Origin: CAYNST01 sp964434105
Lineage (GTDB): Bacteria; Pseudomonadota; Gammaproteobacteria; Pseudomonadales; Cellvibrionaceae
Direction of reading: 5' to 3'
Assembly (NCBI GenBank): GCA_964434105.1
Contig: CAYSTJ010000003.1
Location: 69,601 to 133,600, forward strand
DNA: 64,000 bases
This document shows, in pieces, positions 18,037 through 26,672 of this stretch. Within the stretch, counting starts at the first letter, position 1; every line of letters starts with the position of its first letter. Below the pieces are notes generated by a model that was not told where the DNA came from, searched no databases, and saw nothing but the letters and a program-made list of their open reading frames with translations. The translations under genes were made by a program, and so were the position numbers.

Positions 18037-18214
18037 GTAAGGGCACCGGTAAAATGCAGATTTGTCTCTTTTAATTCATCGAAGGTTGCGCGATGCGCGG
18101 TTGATATACCACGGCGTCGTGCACTATCATCCCGCTATCGCTGGATAATCGGCACTAACCGCCAATCCTGCCCGCGCCCAGCGAGCCCAATACAGACCAA
18201 TCCCGGAGAAACGA

Positions 18215-18667
18215 ATGACTTTACACCGATTTATGATGGTACTCCTGCTTACCGCCTCACCACTGTCTGCTATTGCCGACGGCGAAATCGAGCTGGTCGA
18301 AAATATGGGGCAGCTACAATACTTCACCCACAAAATGACCTTGGCTATTGATGCCGGCAACCAACCCCTGGCCGACTTTTACGCACACGAACTGGAGGAG
18401 TATCTGGAAGACACGCTAACAGTGAAGAGCTACCATGACAAGCCCATAGGTACACTGGCCAAAGCAATGCTGGTTCCTGCATTTGAAAATGTCGAAAAGG
18501 ACATTAAAGCCGGCAATCTGAAACAGGCTTCCGACAAACTCGATACGATGATCAACGCCTGCAACGCCTGTCACAATGCAACCGGCTTCGGGTTCATCGC
18601 CATCGAAAGACGGTCTGACAATCCGTACATGCAGAAATTCGACACATCGTCAAATAAGGCCAAGTAA
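18215..18667 (+). CDS. Periplasmic cytochrome c'-like monohaem protein
   Basis: Small periplasmic c-type cytochrome, 150 residues. Residues 1-22 form a Sec signal peptide (LLLTASPLSAIADG). The rest is predicted all-helical with a single haem-binding motif CNACH near the C-terminus, followed by NATGFGFIAIER; a C-terminal CxxCH after a four-helix bundle is the cytochrome c'/c556 arrangement. The axial Met/His on the first helix is not clearly assigned (HKMTLAIDAG offers a candidate). GGAGAA lies just upstream of the ATG. Function is likely electron transfer or NO binding. Flanked by nhaP2 upstream and, convergently, the TonB/TPR operon; no oxidase partner is adjacent. Confidence 0.82.
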   Translation: MTLHRFMMVLLLTASPLSAIADGEIELVENMGQLQYFTHKMTLAIDAGNQPLADFYAHELEEYLEDTLTVKSYHDKPIGTLAKAMLVPAFENVEKDIKAGNLKQASDKLDTMINACNACHNATGFGFIAIERRSDNPYMQKFDTSSNKAK

Positions 18668-18705
18668 CACCGCAGACGGCCTTCACGGGTCACATTAGAG
18701 CGGGC

Positions 18706-18776
18706 CTTCTGCCTGGCCAGTCGGAAAAATGGCCTCCAGCAGTGGCGATGATGATGAAGGAACGTCAACAGTCTCT
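18706..18776. repeat. Partial MITE-like element, subfamily 2
   Basis: The segment with CGGAAAAATGGCCTCCAGCA and the right end AACGTCAACAGTCTCT matches the right third of the 9910-10084 element. A matching left end could not be found, so this is a truncated or diverged copy. Its outer end supplies the TAG stop codon of the TPR gene. Confidence 0.65.
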
Positions 18777-20046
18777 AAGAGGCAGCCCCTGCGTCTTCCT
18801 GTTCCGGCTCCCCGGCAGGACTCAATCCTTCGGCTGCTTCCTGTTTGGCTTTCTCTGACTCCAGATAGGAGATCCATTGCAAAGCCAGCGTTTCGGTCTC
18901 CGGGAATTCCTCAGACGAGCGAAAAGCCTGGCGGGCAGCGCGATAGTTCTTTTGATAAAAGCGGCTCATGCCCAGCATCAGCAGCGCATCGCCCTTGCGA
19001 CGCAGATTACCTTCCACTGCCTTTTCCAGGGCCTTCTCGGCGTCCTGCCATCGGTACAGACTCATATAGCTCTGGGCAAGACGCAGATAGATTTCGTGGT
19101 CGCCTGAGACTTTCGCGGCTTCTGCAAAATACTGCACAGATTTGTTGGTTTCAGCAGCCAGTTGCCAGGATTGCGCGAGCAATTCCAGGTTGCGGGGGTT
19201 TCGTGCCACTATGCCGTCCTTGATGCCCTTCTCGAGGATCTTTGCTCCTTTATACGGGACACCGTGATGGCTCATCAGGTTTGCCAGGTTCAGTATTTCC
19301 GTCGGATTATCGAGCATTCCTTTATCGTAAAGGGGTTCCATCAACAACAACTGTTTCTCTGTCTCCTCCAGTTGCCCGTAAATCGCTGCGAGATTCAAGA
19401 CATAGGCTTTTTTTGGATAGAGCGCAATCAGCTCTTTAAGAACCTCGACAATATGCCGATACTGCCCCTGATCATAGTAGATAGCGTTCAGGACCAGTAG
19501 CCAGTTCTCCGGAATCTGTCTGCCGCTTTCCCGCTCCAGGTTTATCGCTTTCAACGCGTAATCCAACGCTGGCTGCATTTTTTCCTGTCGGTAATACACC
19601 TGCGCAATCAGCATGGTATTGACGGGATCGGGAACACTGACAATCGATTCCAGACGTTGCGAATAACGTAAAGCGTCGGCAAGATTATCCTGCATCAGGT
19701 TCAACTGCGCGAGGGTTCGTAAAGTGATTTGCAGAAAGCCTTCAGGCAGGTCGGTATATTCGACCGCATTTCTGAAGGCTGCAATGGCCTGATCATAATC
19801 TTCCTGATGAAAATGCAAATTGCCGATCAGGCTCCAGGTCTGCGCCAGTTCGAAGTTATTCATCCGCGTCCGCTGGAGAATCGCGTTGAGCACGGTCGAC
19901 GCTTGCGAATATTGCTTTTCATCCATTAACACCTGGGCTTCCTGCATTCGTTCAAACACATCCTGGCTGATCGCCAGCCGCGAACGCGATTGCCCGTTGG
20001 CACCGACAACCATCAACAACAGGCAGATACTCAATAGGATTTTCAT
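18775..20046 (-). CDS. TPR-repeat periplasmic protein of the TonB2-type cluster
   Basis: Tetratricopeptide-repeat protein, 423 residues, last gene of the TonB energising operon. Residues 1-18 form a signal peptide (LSICLLLMVVGANGQS). At least seven TPR-like helix pairs can be seen, for example LIGNLHFHQEDYDQAIAAFR (residues about 70-90) and ALLMLGMSRFYQKNYRAARQ near the C-terminus. The last 25 residues are low-complexity and acidic. Homologues in Shewanella and Vibrio TonB2 clusters (TtpA type) are needed for or assist TonB-dependent uptake. The start overlaps the tonB stop by one base (TAATG). The TAG stop lies in the end of a MITE-like repeat, so the native C-terminus may have been altered. 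Confidence 0.88.
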   Translation of the reverse strand: MKILLSICLLLMVVGANGQSRSRLAISQDVFERMQEAQVLMDEKQYSQASTVLNAILQRTRMNNFELAQTWSLIGNLHFHQEDYDQAIAAFRNAVEYTDLPEGFLQITLRTLAQLNLMQDNLADALRYSQRLESIVSVPDPVNTMLIAQVYYRQEKMQPALDYALKAINLERESGRQIPENWLLVLNAIYYDQGQYRHIVEVLKELIALYPKKAYVLNLAAIYGQLEETEKQLLLMEPLYDKGMLDNPTEILNLANLMSHHGVPYKGAKILEKGIKDGIVARNPRNLELLAQSWQLAAETNKSVQYFAEAAKVSGDHEIYLRLAQSYMSLYRWQDAEKALEKAVEGNLRRKGDALLMLGMSRFYQKNYRAARQAFRSSEEFPETETLALQWISYLESEKAKQEAAEGLSPAGEPEQEDAGAAS

Positions 20047-20714
20047 TACCGACGACTTCCATCGTTGCTTTGCAACTCAAAGGTAAAAATATTCCTGACG
20101 TTTTCGACCTCGACCGCTTCGCCGTTGATCACTCTGGGCTTGTACTTGAACTTAAGGGCTGCCGCAACCGACGGCCGCTTGAACCCGCCGAACGTGCACT
20201 CGTCATCTATGACGCGCACGTCGCGCGTCGCACCCGTGGTCGTTACGGTATACTCAACCACGCAGTGACCTTCGATTCCTCTGCTCGCAGCGGTTGAGGG
20301 ATAAATTGGTGCAACCTTGACGATGGGCAGAAATTCACCTTCCCCCATTCCCGTGCCAAGCCCACCCAATTCCACATTCATACCGTCGCCCGTTGGTAGC
20401 TGCGCCACTGCGATTGCGGTCAGATCGCTCTGGCTGTCGCTCGTATCCGGTGTGGCCGGCGCGGGCGGGGCTTCGGTCCTTTCAGGCCTTTCCAGTCGCT
20501 GATCCTTGCGGACAGAGGCTTCCTCACGTTTCAGCATAACAAAGTCAAGAATATGAACCCGCGCGGACTCATCCATCCTCTGCTCGCTGACCTGAATCAG
20601 AAAGTACATGAACCAGGTAAGAAACCCGGCAATTACCAGCCCCAACAGCAGCATGATGACAAACCGGACCGGTAGCCATTTGTCATCGAACACTACAGAC
20701 TGATTTTCAATCAT
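20046..20714 (-). CDS. tonB: TonB-family energy transducer
   Basis: Periplasm-spanning energy transducer that contacts TonB-dependent outer-membrane receptors. 222 residues: a membrane anchor at about 17-40 (FVIMLLLGLVIAGFLTWFMYF), a short linker rather than a long Pro-Glu/Pro-Lys stretch, and a TonB_C domain at about 125-220 with VAPIYPSTAASRGIEGHCVV and FKYKPRVING. The short linker is typical of TonB2-type proteins, which may rely on extra partners. One-base overlaps with exbD upstream and the TPR gene downstream show tight coupling. Confidence 0.9.
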   Translation of the reverse strand: MIENQSVVFDDKWLPVRFVIMLLLGLVIAGFLTWFMYFLIQVSEQRMDESARVHILDFVMLKREEASVRKDQRLERPERTEAPPAPATPDTSDSQSDLTAIAVAQLPTGDGMNVELGGLGTGMGEGEFLPIVKVAPIYPSTAASRGIEGHCVVEYTVTTTGATRDVRVIDDECTFGGFKRPSVAAALKFKYKPRVINGEAVEVENVRNIFTFELQSNDGSRR

Positions 20715-21121
20715 TAGTTTTCCTGTGCGGCAATCGCAATTTCGTACACACCGGCACGACGGGAGGCATCCATCACCTGCACCAGTGTTTCGTTGGTCGA
20801 GTCCCGATCCGCCTGAATCACTACGGACCCCTTGGGATTTTCCGCGTGCAGCCGTTCGATATTCGGACGCAGCGCTCTGACATCGACTTCACGTCGATTA
20901 ATCCAGATACGGTTGTCCGCATCTATGGCAATAAGAATATTGGCTTTCTCCTGTACAACCGCGGTGGAGGCCTGCGGCTGGTTCACTTCAATACCGGACT
21001 GCTTGACGAAGGTTGCTGTCACAATAAAAAAGATCAGCATAATGAATACCACATCCAGCATTGGCGTAATATCGACCGTGGCTTCCTGATCCTCATTGCT
21101 GCTTGAGAGAAGTTTTCGCAT
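20714..21121 (-). CDS. exbD: ExbD/TolR-family biopolymer transport protein
   Basis: Inner-membrane proton-channel partner of ExbB, 135 residues. A cytoplasmic start is followed by one helix (about 20-42) with the diagnostic VDITPMLDVVFIMLIFFIVT, where the Asp of PMLDVVF is the essential proton-binding residue. The periplasmic domain (about 50-135) has the usual QADRDSTNETLVQVMD strand-helix unit. It overlaps tonB by one base and starts 11 bp after exbB2. Confidence 0.93.
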   Translation of the reverse strand: MRKLLSSSNEDQEATVDITPMLDVVFIMLIFFIVTATFVKQSGIEVNQPQASTAVVQEKANILIAIDADNRIWINRREVDVRALRPNIERLHAENPKGSVVIQADRDSTNETLVQVMDASRRAGVYEIAIAAQEN

Positions 21122-21131
21122 AACTGTTTCC

Positions 21132-21662
21132 TCAACCGTCCAGCGGAAGCTGATTGGATAATTGTTCCCGTTTTCTCTCCACCAGCCGGTTGATATAACC
21201 CATCACAGGCAAGGCTGAGATGGCTACCACCATGCCGGCCATGGTTGTGATAATGGCTTTGGAGACACCACCTGCCGTCGCGCGCGGGTTGGTACCGCCC
21301 GTAATTGCCACCGCATCGAAGATCTCAAGCATTCCCAGCACCGTGCCAAGCAGCCCCAGCAAAGGGCACAGTTTGATCAGTGTCTTGACGAGTCCGATGT
21401 TCCGCTGTAACCCCTGATTGGCTTTATGCAGCAAATAAACCCGAAACTGCTGCGCATGCCAGGACCGGCGTTCTGGCCTGTCACGCCAAAAACCACGCGC
21501 ATTCTCGGCCATCGCCGGGAAAACCTGCTTGATATAGATAAACCGCTCAAGAATCAGCGCCCATAAAATGGCAGCGAGCACGATAATCAGCAGCAGGATG
21601 TCTCCCCCCATGTCCAACATATAGCCAAACCAGGGGAATACATTTTCAATGGTAGCGATCAC
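21132..21662 (-). CDS. exbB: ExbB/TolQ-family proton channel protein (second ExbB)
   Basis: Inner-membrane proton-channel subunit, 176 residues, three helices at about 15-40, 90-115 and 135-160. The MotA/TolQ/ExbB signature is clear: LIKLCPLLGLLGTVLGMLE, then SKAIITTMAGMVVAISALP. It begins with a GTG that overlaps the stop of the longer ExbB-like gene upstream (GTGA). With ExbD and TonB it should form the motor proper; the upstream long protein is the auxiliary subunit. Confidence 0.92.
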   Translation of the reverse strand: MIATIENVFPWFGYMLDMGGDILLLIIVLAAILWALILERFIYIKQVFPAMAENARGFWRDRPERRSWHAQQFRVYLLHKANQGLQRNIGLVKTLIKLCPLLGLLGTVLGMLEIFDAVAITGGTNPRATAGGVSKAIITTMAGMVVAISALPVMGYINRLVERKREQLSNQLPLDG

Positions 21663-23092
21663 TCCAGGATACCTTTACGCACGGGTCTCGGGGGCGGCTC
21701 CGGTTGCCGGGCAGTCCGCACGTGCTTTTCTGACTGCGTGGCAATAATGGCTACCGCTTCCTGTTCGAGCACATCTGTAATGGCTTTGGCACGGGTGTAG
21801 ACCAGGTTGTGCAGGAGCAGTGTCGGAATTGCCACAGTCAGCCCCAGTACGGTTGTTACCAGCGCCTGCGAAATACCGCCCGCCATCATTTTCGGGTCGC
21901 CGGCGCCAAACAGCACTATAGACTGGAAAGTGATAATCATGCCTGTGACTGTCCCCAGCAGCCCCATCAGTGGCGCCACCGCGGCAATAATTTTCAGGAA
22001 GGAAAGGCCGCGATTGATCGGTGGCACTTCACGCAGTACCGCTTCGCTCATTTTCAGCTCGAGTGTTTCCAGGTCGCGGTCCTTAAAGGAAATGTACTCC
22101 TTAAGGATCCGCCCAAGCGGATTATTGCCGGCCTTTTGTGGATGTCTGATCTGTTTGTTGATCCGGCTTTGTACCGAGAGCAGATAGACGAATCGCAGTA
22201 CGGCAAGAATGACTGCTATAATACCCAGCCCGATAATCACGTAACCAATCACGCCACCCTGCGCCACTCGCTCCTTCATGTTAGGTGCAGCGACCAACAG
22301 ACTGAGCAATTGCCCGCGTGTCGGATCAATGGTAAACGGAACAACGTCGACTGATGCATCATCGATCTCCCGTGCGCCCTCGAGAAAGCGGGCAGCCGGC
22401 TGACGGGCATATTCAAGTACACGTCCGGTCTCCGGCACAAACTGGAGATATTTGCCCTCGGATACAATATTGAACTTGCCGACACGGATAACGTCCTGCT
22501 GCCGTTCTTCACCACTGGTGGTTACAACCGGCTGTTGACGCCGGACAACCTTGCCGGATTCAGTCATTTCACGCTGCAATTCAAACCACAGGCGCTCAAT
22601 TTCTTCGATGGATGGCAGAACAGTCGTTTGTCCCATTTTTTGCGAGAAGTCAGCAAGATAATCGGCGCGCTCCGGATACTGTAATTGCGTCAGCGAACCG
22701 TAAAACTGCCCCTGGGCATCGCTGGAAACCTGCTGAAGTACGCCGAACAGTTCTTTCAATGCCCCCAGACGTTCATTCAGTCGGGCTCTGGTCGCCGCAA
22801 TCGTCAAATCGTTTTCTTCGAACGTTTTTTCCTGCTGTTCACTCAAAGCTTCTGCGGCCTGCTCTTCCTTTTTGAGCTCGTTCAACAGACGTTGCTGGCT
22901 GGCCTGTTCGCGCCTGAACTCAGCCAGCCGCCGCGCATTCTCGGCGTTATCGCTGACCCGTCCTTCACGAACAACATTCAACAGTTCGTCCATCGACACT
23001 TCACCGCGGGACTGAGCAACAGCGCCAACGGTCAATTGCGCCAACCCGACCAGCAAGAGCGCAGAGATGAGGAGTTTCACTGAATTTCTCAT
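21659..23092 (-). CDS. Long ExbB-like protein with periplasmic coiled coil (TtpC type)
   Basis: MotA/TolQ/ExbB-domain protein with a large N-terminal extension, 477 residues from the ATG at 23092, which overlaps the DUF3450 stop (ATGA); an upstream in-frame ATG at 23212 would add 40 residues without a signal. Residues 1-27 are a signal peptide, about 50-115 a coiled coil (LAEFRREQASQQRLLNELKK), about 120-265 a periplasmic domain, then a helix near 290-310 and the ExbB core to the end (LMGLLGTVTGMIITFQSIVLF). In Vibrio and Shewanella TonB2 systems the TtpC protein with this design is required in addition to ExbB2, ExbD2 and TonB2. Confidence 0.9.
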   Translation of the reverse strand: MRNSVKLLISALLLVGLAQLTVGAVAQSRGEVSMDELLNVVREGRVSDNAENARRLAEFRREQASQQRLLNELKKEEQAAEALSEQQEKTFEENDLTIAATRARLNERLGALKELFGVLQQVSSDAQGQFYGSLTQLQYPERADYLADFSQKMGQTTVLPSIEEIERLWFELQREMTESGKVVRRQQPVVTTSGEERQQDVIRVGKFNIVSEGKYLQFVPETGRVLEYARQPAARFLEGAREIDDASVDVVPFTIDPTRGQLLSLLVAAPNMKERVAQGGVIGYVIIGLGIIAVILAVLRFVYLLSVQSRINKQIRHPQKAGNNPLGRILKEYISFKDRDLETLELKMSEAVLREVPPINRGLSFLKIIAAVAPLMGLLGTVTGMIITFQSIVLFGAGDPKMMAGGISQALVTTVLGLTVAIPTLLLHNLVYTRAKAITDVLEQEAVAIIATQSEKHVRTARQPEPPPRPVRKGILE

Positions 23093-23901
23093 GATGATGC
23101 CTTGCCCTTGACCAACGGAATTGTTATAAGCTCGGGCGCCATCTCCTGACGCGCCATCTTTATGCCTTTGTCTATATTGCGCTGGTAGTTCGATGTACTG
23201 ATTTCCTGCCAACTATCGCTGTTTTTATCCCAGTAACCATAGCTGTCACCGCCGACGGTCCGATACATCAGGCCGACCCGGCCAACACGCAGGTAATCCA
23301 CATCGAACGTTTTGTCTTTGATGTCCAGCTTTCCTTTGTAGGATTCGATAGTGTTACCGTAATCATTTTCGATCTGGAACGCTTCAAAGACCCGACGGGT
23401 CTTCTCGGCGTTACTCAGCTCGGAGCGTTCAATCAGACGGCGCAGACTTTTGATTCGGTTTTCACGCTCTTCCATATTGAACGGTATATCCAGCCGCACG
23501 AACTCATCCAGGCCGTCGAGCATACGGGTAAGAAGGGGCAGAATCTGCCGCTCAATAACCGCCGCATTGGCAATGGATGCGTTCAGGGACGAAATTTCAG
23601 CCTCCTGATTCTCCAGCTGACGTGCGAGAATCCTGTTGTAAATATTCAGCCCATCAACCACCTTCAGAAGATTCTGATAGCTGTCGACAATATTCTGCGT
23701 TTTCTCGTGGGTGGACGAAACGTTTTCCTGCGATTTCTGGTTCTCTACCAGACGGGTTTTGCCGGCATCAATGACAGGTTCGGTTTTGTCTTGCGCCAAA
23801 GCGCAAAGTGAGGCAAATGGAATGAGGAATAACCATAGCCTGCAGCGGAGAATGTTCAAAAAGTTAACCCTCAAATGGAAGTCAGTATGCATCACTGGCA
23901 A
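23089..23901 (-). CDS. DUF3450 periplasmic coiled-coil protein
   Basis: First gene of the TonB operon, 270 residues. A signal peptide (residues about 10-37, LWLFLIPFASLCALAQ) leads to a helical coiled-coil region at about 50-130 and a C-terminal domain with YRTVGGDSYGYWDKNSDSWQ, typical of DUF3450. The family is known almost only from this gene neighbourhood (DUF3450, long ExbB, ExbB, ExbD, TonB, TPR); its biochemical role is not established. The start is the first ATG after a 180-bp non-coding gap that carries a 16-bp palindrome. Confidence 0.88.
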   Translation of the reverse strand: MPVMHTDFHLRVNFLNILRCRLWLFLIPFASLCALAQDKTEPVIDAGKTRLVENQKSQENVSSTHEKTQNIVDSYQNLLKVVDGLNIYNRILARQLENQEAEISSLNASIANAAVIERQILPLLTRMLDGLDEFVRLDIPFNMEERENRIKSLRRLIERSELSNAEKTRRVFEAFQIENDYGNTIESYKGKLDIKDKTFDVDYLRVGRVGLMYRTVGGDSYGYWDKNSDSWQEISTSNYQRNIDKGIKMARQEMAPELITIPLVKGKASS

Positions 23902-23959
23902 GGCGGCAAGTGACGGGACGTTACTGTGAGTTTAGACTAACATTTAGCGAAATGGGGCA

Positions 23960-23975
23960 ATTGACATATGTCAAT
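23960..23975. promoter_or_regulatory. 16-bp perfect palindrome upstream of the TonB operon
   Basis: ATTGACATATGTCAAT is its own reverse complement and lies 59 bp before the start of the DUF3450 gene. It also contains a consensus -35 hexamer (TTGACA) on each strand. An operator for a dimeric regulator is possible; no Fur-like sequence is obvious. Confidence 0.4.
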
Positions 23976-24083
23976 GAATGGCGGGATACGGCTATCTGGA
24001 ATAGGGAATATGGAAAATTCGGGCCTGCTGCAATTTCTCTGGCGAACACACGCCATCGCCAAGGTTAGCAGGACCCGCTGGTA

Positions 24084-25922
24084 TTAAGCGGCCTTTTTAG
24101 GTGCCGAATGGAATAGAGAGTCAATTTCCTGCAGAAAACGGTCATAATCGGGCGTATTTTCTGCCGCATAATTGAAGTTGCGGAACAGTCCCGTCACACG
24201 GGTGAAGTATTGCAACGCCTGCGGTTGTGTATCAAAAACGTAGTCCGCCGTAACCAGCCGGTATAGCCTGTCAAAGGCAAATGCCTGCCGATGCAATGGC
24301 ACACTGGCATCAACCTCATCGAATGCGTCCTGCTGCAGGTAGACCATATCGACCAATAAGGATTTTTGATAGAGAACATAGTCCGCCACCGAAATGCCCT
24401 CTTCACCTGACACCTGCATCATTTTTTGCACGCTGTCCCCATCCACCAGTAGTTGCTGCATGGTCCTTACGCGGGTTATCCAGCCCGCTTCGAAGTTCTT
24501 CTCAAACCACTCACCCAGCTGGTCCATATACCGTGACCAGGAAATCAATGGATCGATCGCCGGGTAGAAGCGCTTGTATGCACGGGCATAGGAAAGCCCC
24601 AGAAAATTCTTGACGGTATTGAGTGTGGACTGCGTGACGGGTTCTTCAAAGCTGCCACCAGCGGGCGACACCGTGCCGATCATGGTGAGACTGCCGGTGG
24701 CGCCGTCGGCAGTCCGGACAACACCGGCACGCTCATAGACCGAACGAATGGCAGAATCCAGATAGGCGGGGAATGCCTCATCGCCGGGGATTTCTTCCAG
24801 TCGCCCCGATGTTTCGCGCATGGCCTGTGCCCAGCGCGACGTGGAGTCGGCCAGTAAAAGCACCTGAAAACCCATCTGCCGGTAGTATTCACCCAGCGTA
24901 ATGCCGGTGTACATGGAAGCCTCACGTGCCGCCACCGGCATGGAGGACGTGTTGCAGACAATGATTGTGCGATCGATCAGCGCACCGCCGGTCTTGGGGT
25001 CCTTAAGGTGAGGAAATTCGGTGATGGTTTCCACGACCTCCCCGGCTCGCTCGCCACAGGCAACCACAATGACGATATCGACGGAGGAGTGGCGCGCAAT
25101 AATATGTTGCAGCACGGTTTTGCCTGAACCGAACGGGCCGGGAATACAGCCGGTGCCGCCAAGCGCCAACGGGAAAAACGTATCAATGAGACGCACCGTC
25201 GTACTCAGTGGCTCGCTCGGGTACAATCGTTCGCACTGACGGCTGTGCAGCATATCCGTGGTAAGAGGTCTCCGGACAGGCCACCGTTGCTCCAGTGTCA
25301 GAGTACGCTCTTCGCCCTTCTCTGTTCTAAGCCGAACCACCGGCGTGTCGACAGTGACGGACGCCTCCTGAATCCAGGTGACCTCCACTTTACCTTTCAA
25401 ATCGAACGGCACCATAATTTTGTGGTTAAAACGCCCTTCCTGGACGGTGCCGAGAACATCACCAGCGGCCAGCCAGTCCTGTTGCTGGACTGTCGGAATA
25501 AAGGACCATTTGCGGGTCTTGTCCAGAGCCGGCAAGTCCACGCCCTTTGGCAGAAAAGTGCCAAAGTTGCTGGCCAGATCTTCCAGGGGGTTTTGAAGAC
25601 CGTCATAAACCTTCCCCAGCAAACCGGGGCCCAGACTGACGGATAATAACTCGCCACTTTGTTCTACCGGATCACCAATGGCCACGCCAGTCGTGTCTTC
25701 GAATACCTGTACATCGGCAAAGCGGCCTTTGACCCGCAGGATTTCCGCTTTCAATCGAACGGTCCGTTTACCGTCATTGCGCGTTGGCAGGATGTAGACT
25801 ACCTCGTTCTTCAGCATGGGGATAGACTGACCGTCACGGATGCCGGCTTCTATTCTGACCAGGCTCTCCTGAACGGCTGTTACCCGGGTTGGATGATCCG
25901 CTACTTTTTTTTCGGTAACCAT
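24084..25922 (-). CDS. ntpA: V/A-type ATPase catalytic subunit A
   Basis: Catalytic, nucleotide-hydrolysing subunit of a rotary V/A-type ATPase; three A alternate with three B in the V1 head. 612 residues, slightly longer than the usual 580-595. The N-terminal beta barrel is followed by the non-homologous insert typical of A subunits (about 110-190), then Walker A in PGPFGSGKTVLQH, the catalytic-Glu region CGERAGEVVE, Walker B LLADSTSRWAQAMRE and SPAGGSFEEPVTQSTL. Last gene of the operon, directly after the DUF2764 stop. All motifs for activity are intact. Confidence 0.95.
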   Translation of the reverse strand: MVTEKKVADHPTRVTAVQESLVRIEAGIRDGQSIPMLKNEVVYILPTRNDGKRTVRLKAEILRVKGRFADVQVFEDTTGVAIGDPVEQSGELLSVSLGPGLLGKVYDGLQNPLEDLASNFGTFLPKGVDLPALDKTRKWSFIPTVQQQDWLAAGDVLGTVQEGRFNHKIMVPFDLKGKVEVTWIQEASVTVDTPVVRLRTEKGEERTLTLEQRWPVRRPLTTDMLHSRQCERLYPSEPLSTTVRLIDTFFPLALGGTGCIPGPFGSGKTVLQHIIARHSSVDIVIVVACGERAGEVVETITEFPHLKDPKTGGALIDRTIIVCNTSSMPVAAREASMYTGITLGEYYRQMGFQVLLLADSTSRWAQAMRETSGRLEEIPGDEAFPAYLDSAIRSVYERAGVVRTADGATGSLTMIGTVSPAGGSFEEPVTQSTLNTVKNFLGLSYARAYKRFYPAIDPLISWSRYMDQLGEWFEKNFEAGWITRVRTMQQLLVDGDSVQKMMQVSGEEGISVADYVLYQKSLLVDMVYLQQDAFDEVDASVPLHRQAFAFDRLYRLVTADYVFDTQPQALQYFTRVTGLFRNFNYAAENTPDYDRFLQEIDSLFHSAPKKAA

Positions 25923-26672
25923 TTAAAGACCTGTCGATTCGTTTCTTGGATTGCCGGCGACATCCAGGGCGGTAGCCAATGCATCGGCGACGTCCGTACT
26001 ATCCGGCCTGGTCGAGCGAAGCGTTTCCGCCAGAATCTGTCGAAAACGTCGCTCGGCGGACGCTGTATCATAGGAAGTCCATCGTGCCGCAAGGTCCCAC
26101 TTCATTCGGTATATGGCAACTGCGGGAAAGTCGAATTCATGCTCTACTTCCCGGCGCTTCAACCAGTTCCACACACGCAGCAGAATGAACTTTTCGAGTT
26201 CATAGGCCTTGCCTTCTTCCAGTAATTTGCGCGCACTGGCTACCCATGGGTGCAGCTTCTCCATCCCCATCAGGGGCTCATGCCAGTGTTTCTGCATGAG
26301 CGGCTGCCAACGACCATAACCCCACTTTCCAGTGGCTGGTGTCGAACCGGCGCGCTTGTGACGGAGCGCGGCAATGATACTGCGCAATTCCAGTCGCCAG
26401 ATGATACTTTCCACAATAAATTCCGAGCGTAGCTCTTTCAGCCGCTTTTCCAGTAACTGTATGAATTCCTCATCGCTTCGCTCGGCGGGTTGGCGGAACC
26501 AGTCAAGCAGTTCGCCGAGAATTTCCATATCTTCCAGATCCCGGGGCTCCAGCATATGAAAACGCTGCCGCAACTGTATTCGGGAAATGGGCATACGACG
26601 CAGGGGGGCCAGGGATTCAAACCCCGGCAGACTGCAAATCAATGTGGTGTACTTATTGGATTCAGCTTTCAC
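25923..26672 (-). CDS. DUF2764 protein of the V-type ATPase operon
   Basis: 249 residues, soluble, helical, without signal or membrane segments. It occupies the position of the DUF2764 protein found in the V-type ATPase operons of Chlamydia and Bacteroidetes, between subunits E and A, where it is thought to stand in for the C/d-type stalk subunit. Visible features are YTTLICSLPGFE at the N-terminus, LREIL-like acidic helices and a Trp-rich segment WRLELRSIIAALRHKRAG. GTG start overlaps the E stop by one base; its TAA is directly followed by the A start. Function as a central-stalk component is inference. Confidence 0.8.
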   Translation of the reverse strand: MKAESNKYTTLICSLPGFESLAPLRRMPISRIQLRQRFHMLEPRDLEDMEILGELLDWFRQPAERSDEEFIQLLEKRLKELRSEFIVESIIWRLELRSIIAALRHKRAGSTPATGKWGYGRWQPLMQKHWHEPLMGMEKLHPWVASARKLLEEGKAYELEKFILLRVWNWLKRREVEHEFDFPAVAIYRMKWDLAARWTSYDTASAERRFRQILAETLRSTRPDSTDVADALATALDVAGNPRNESTGL

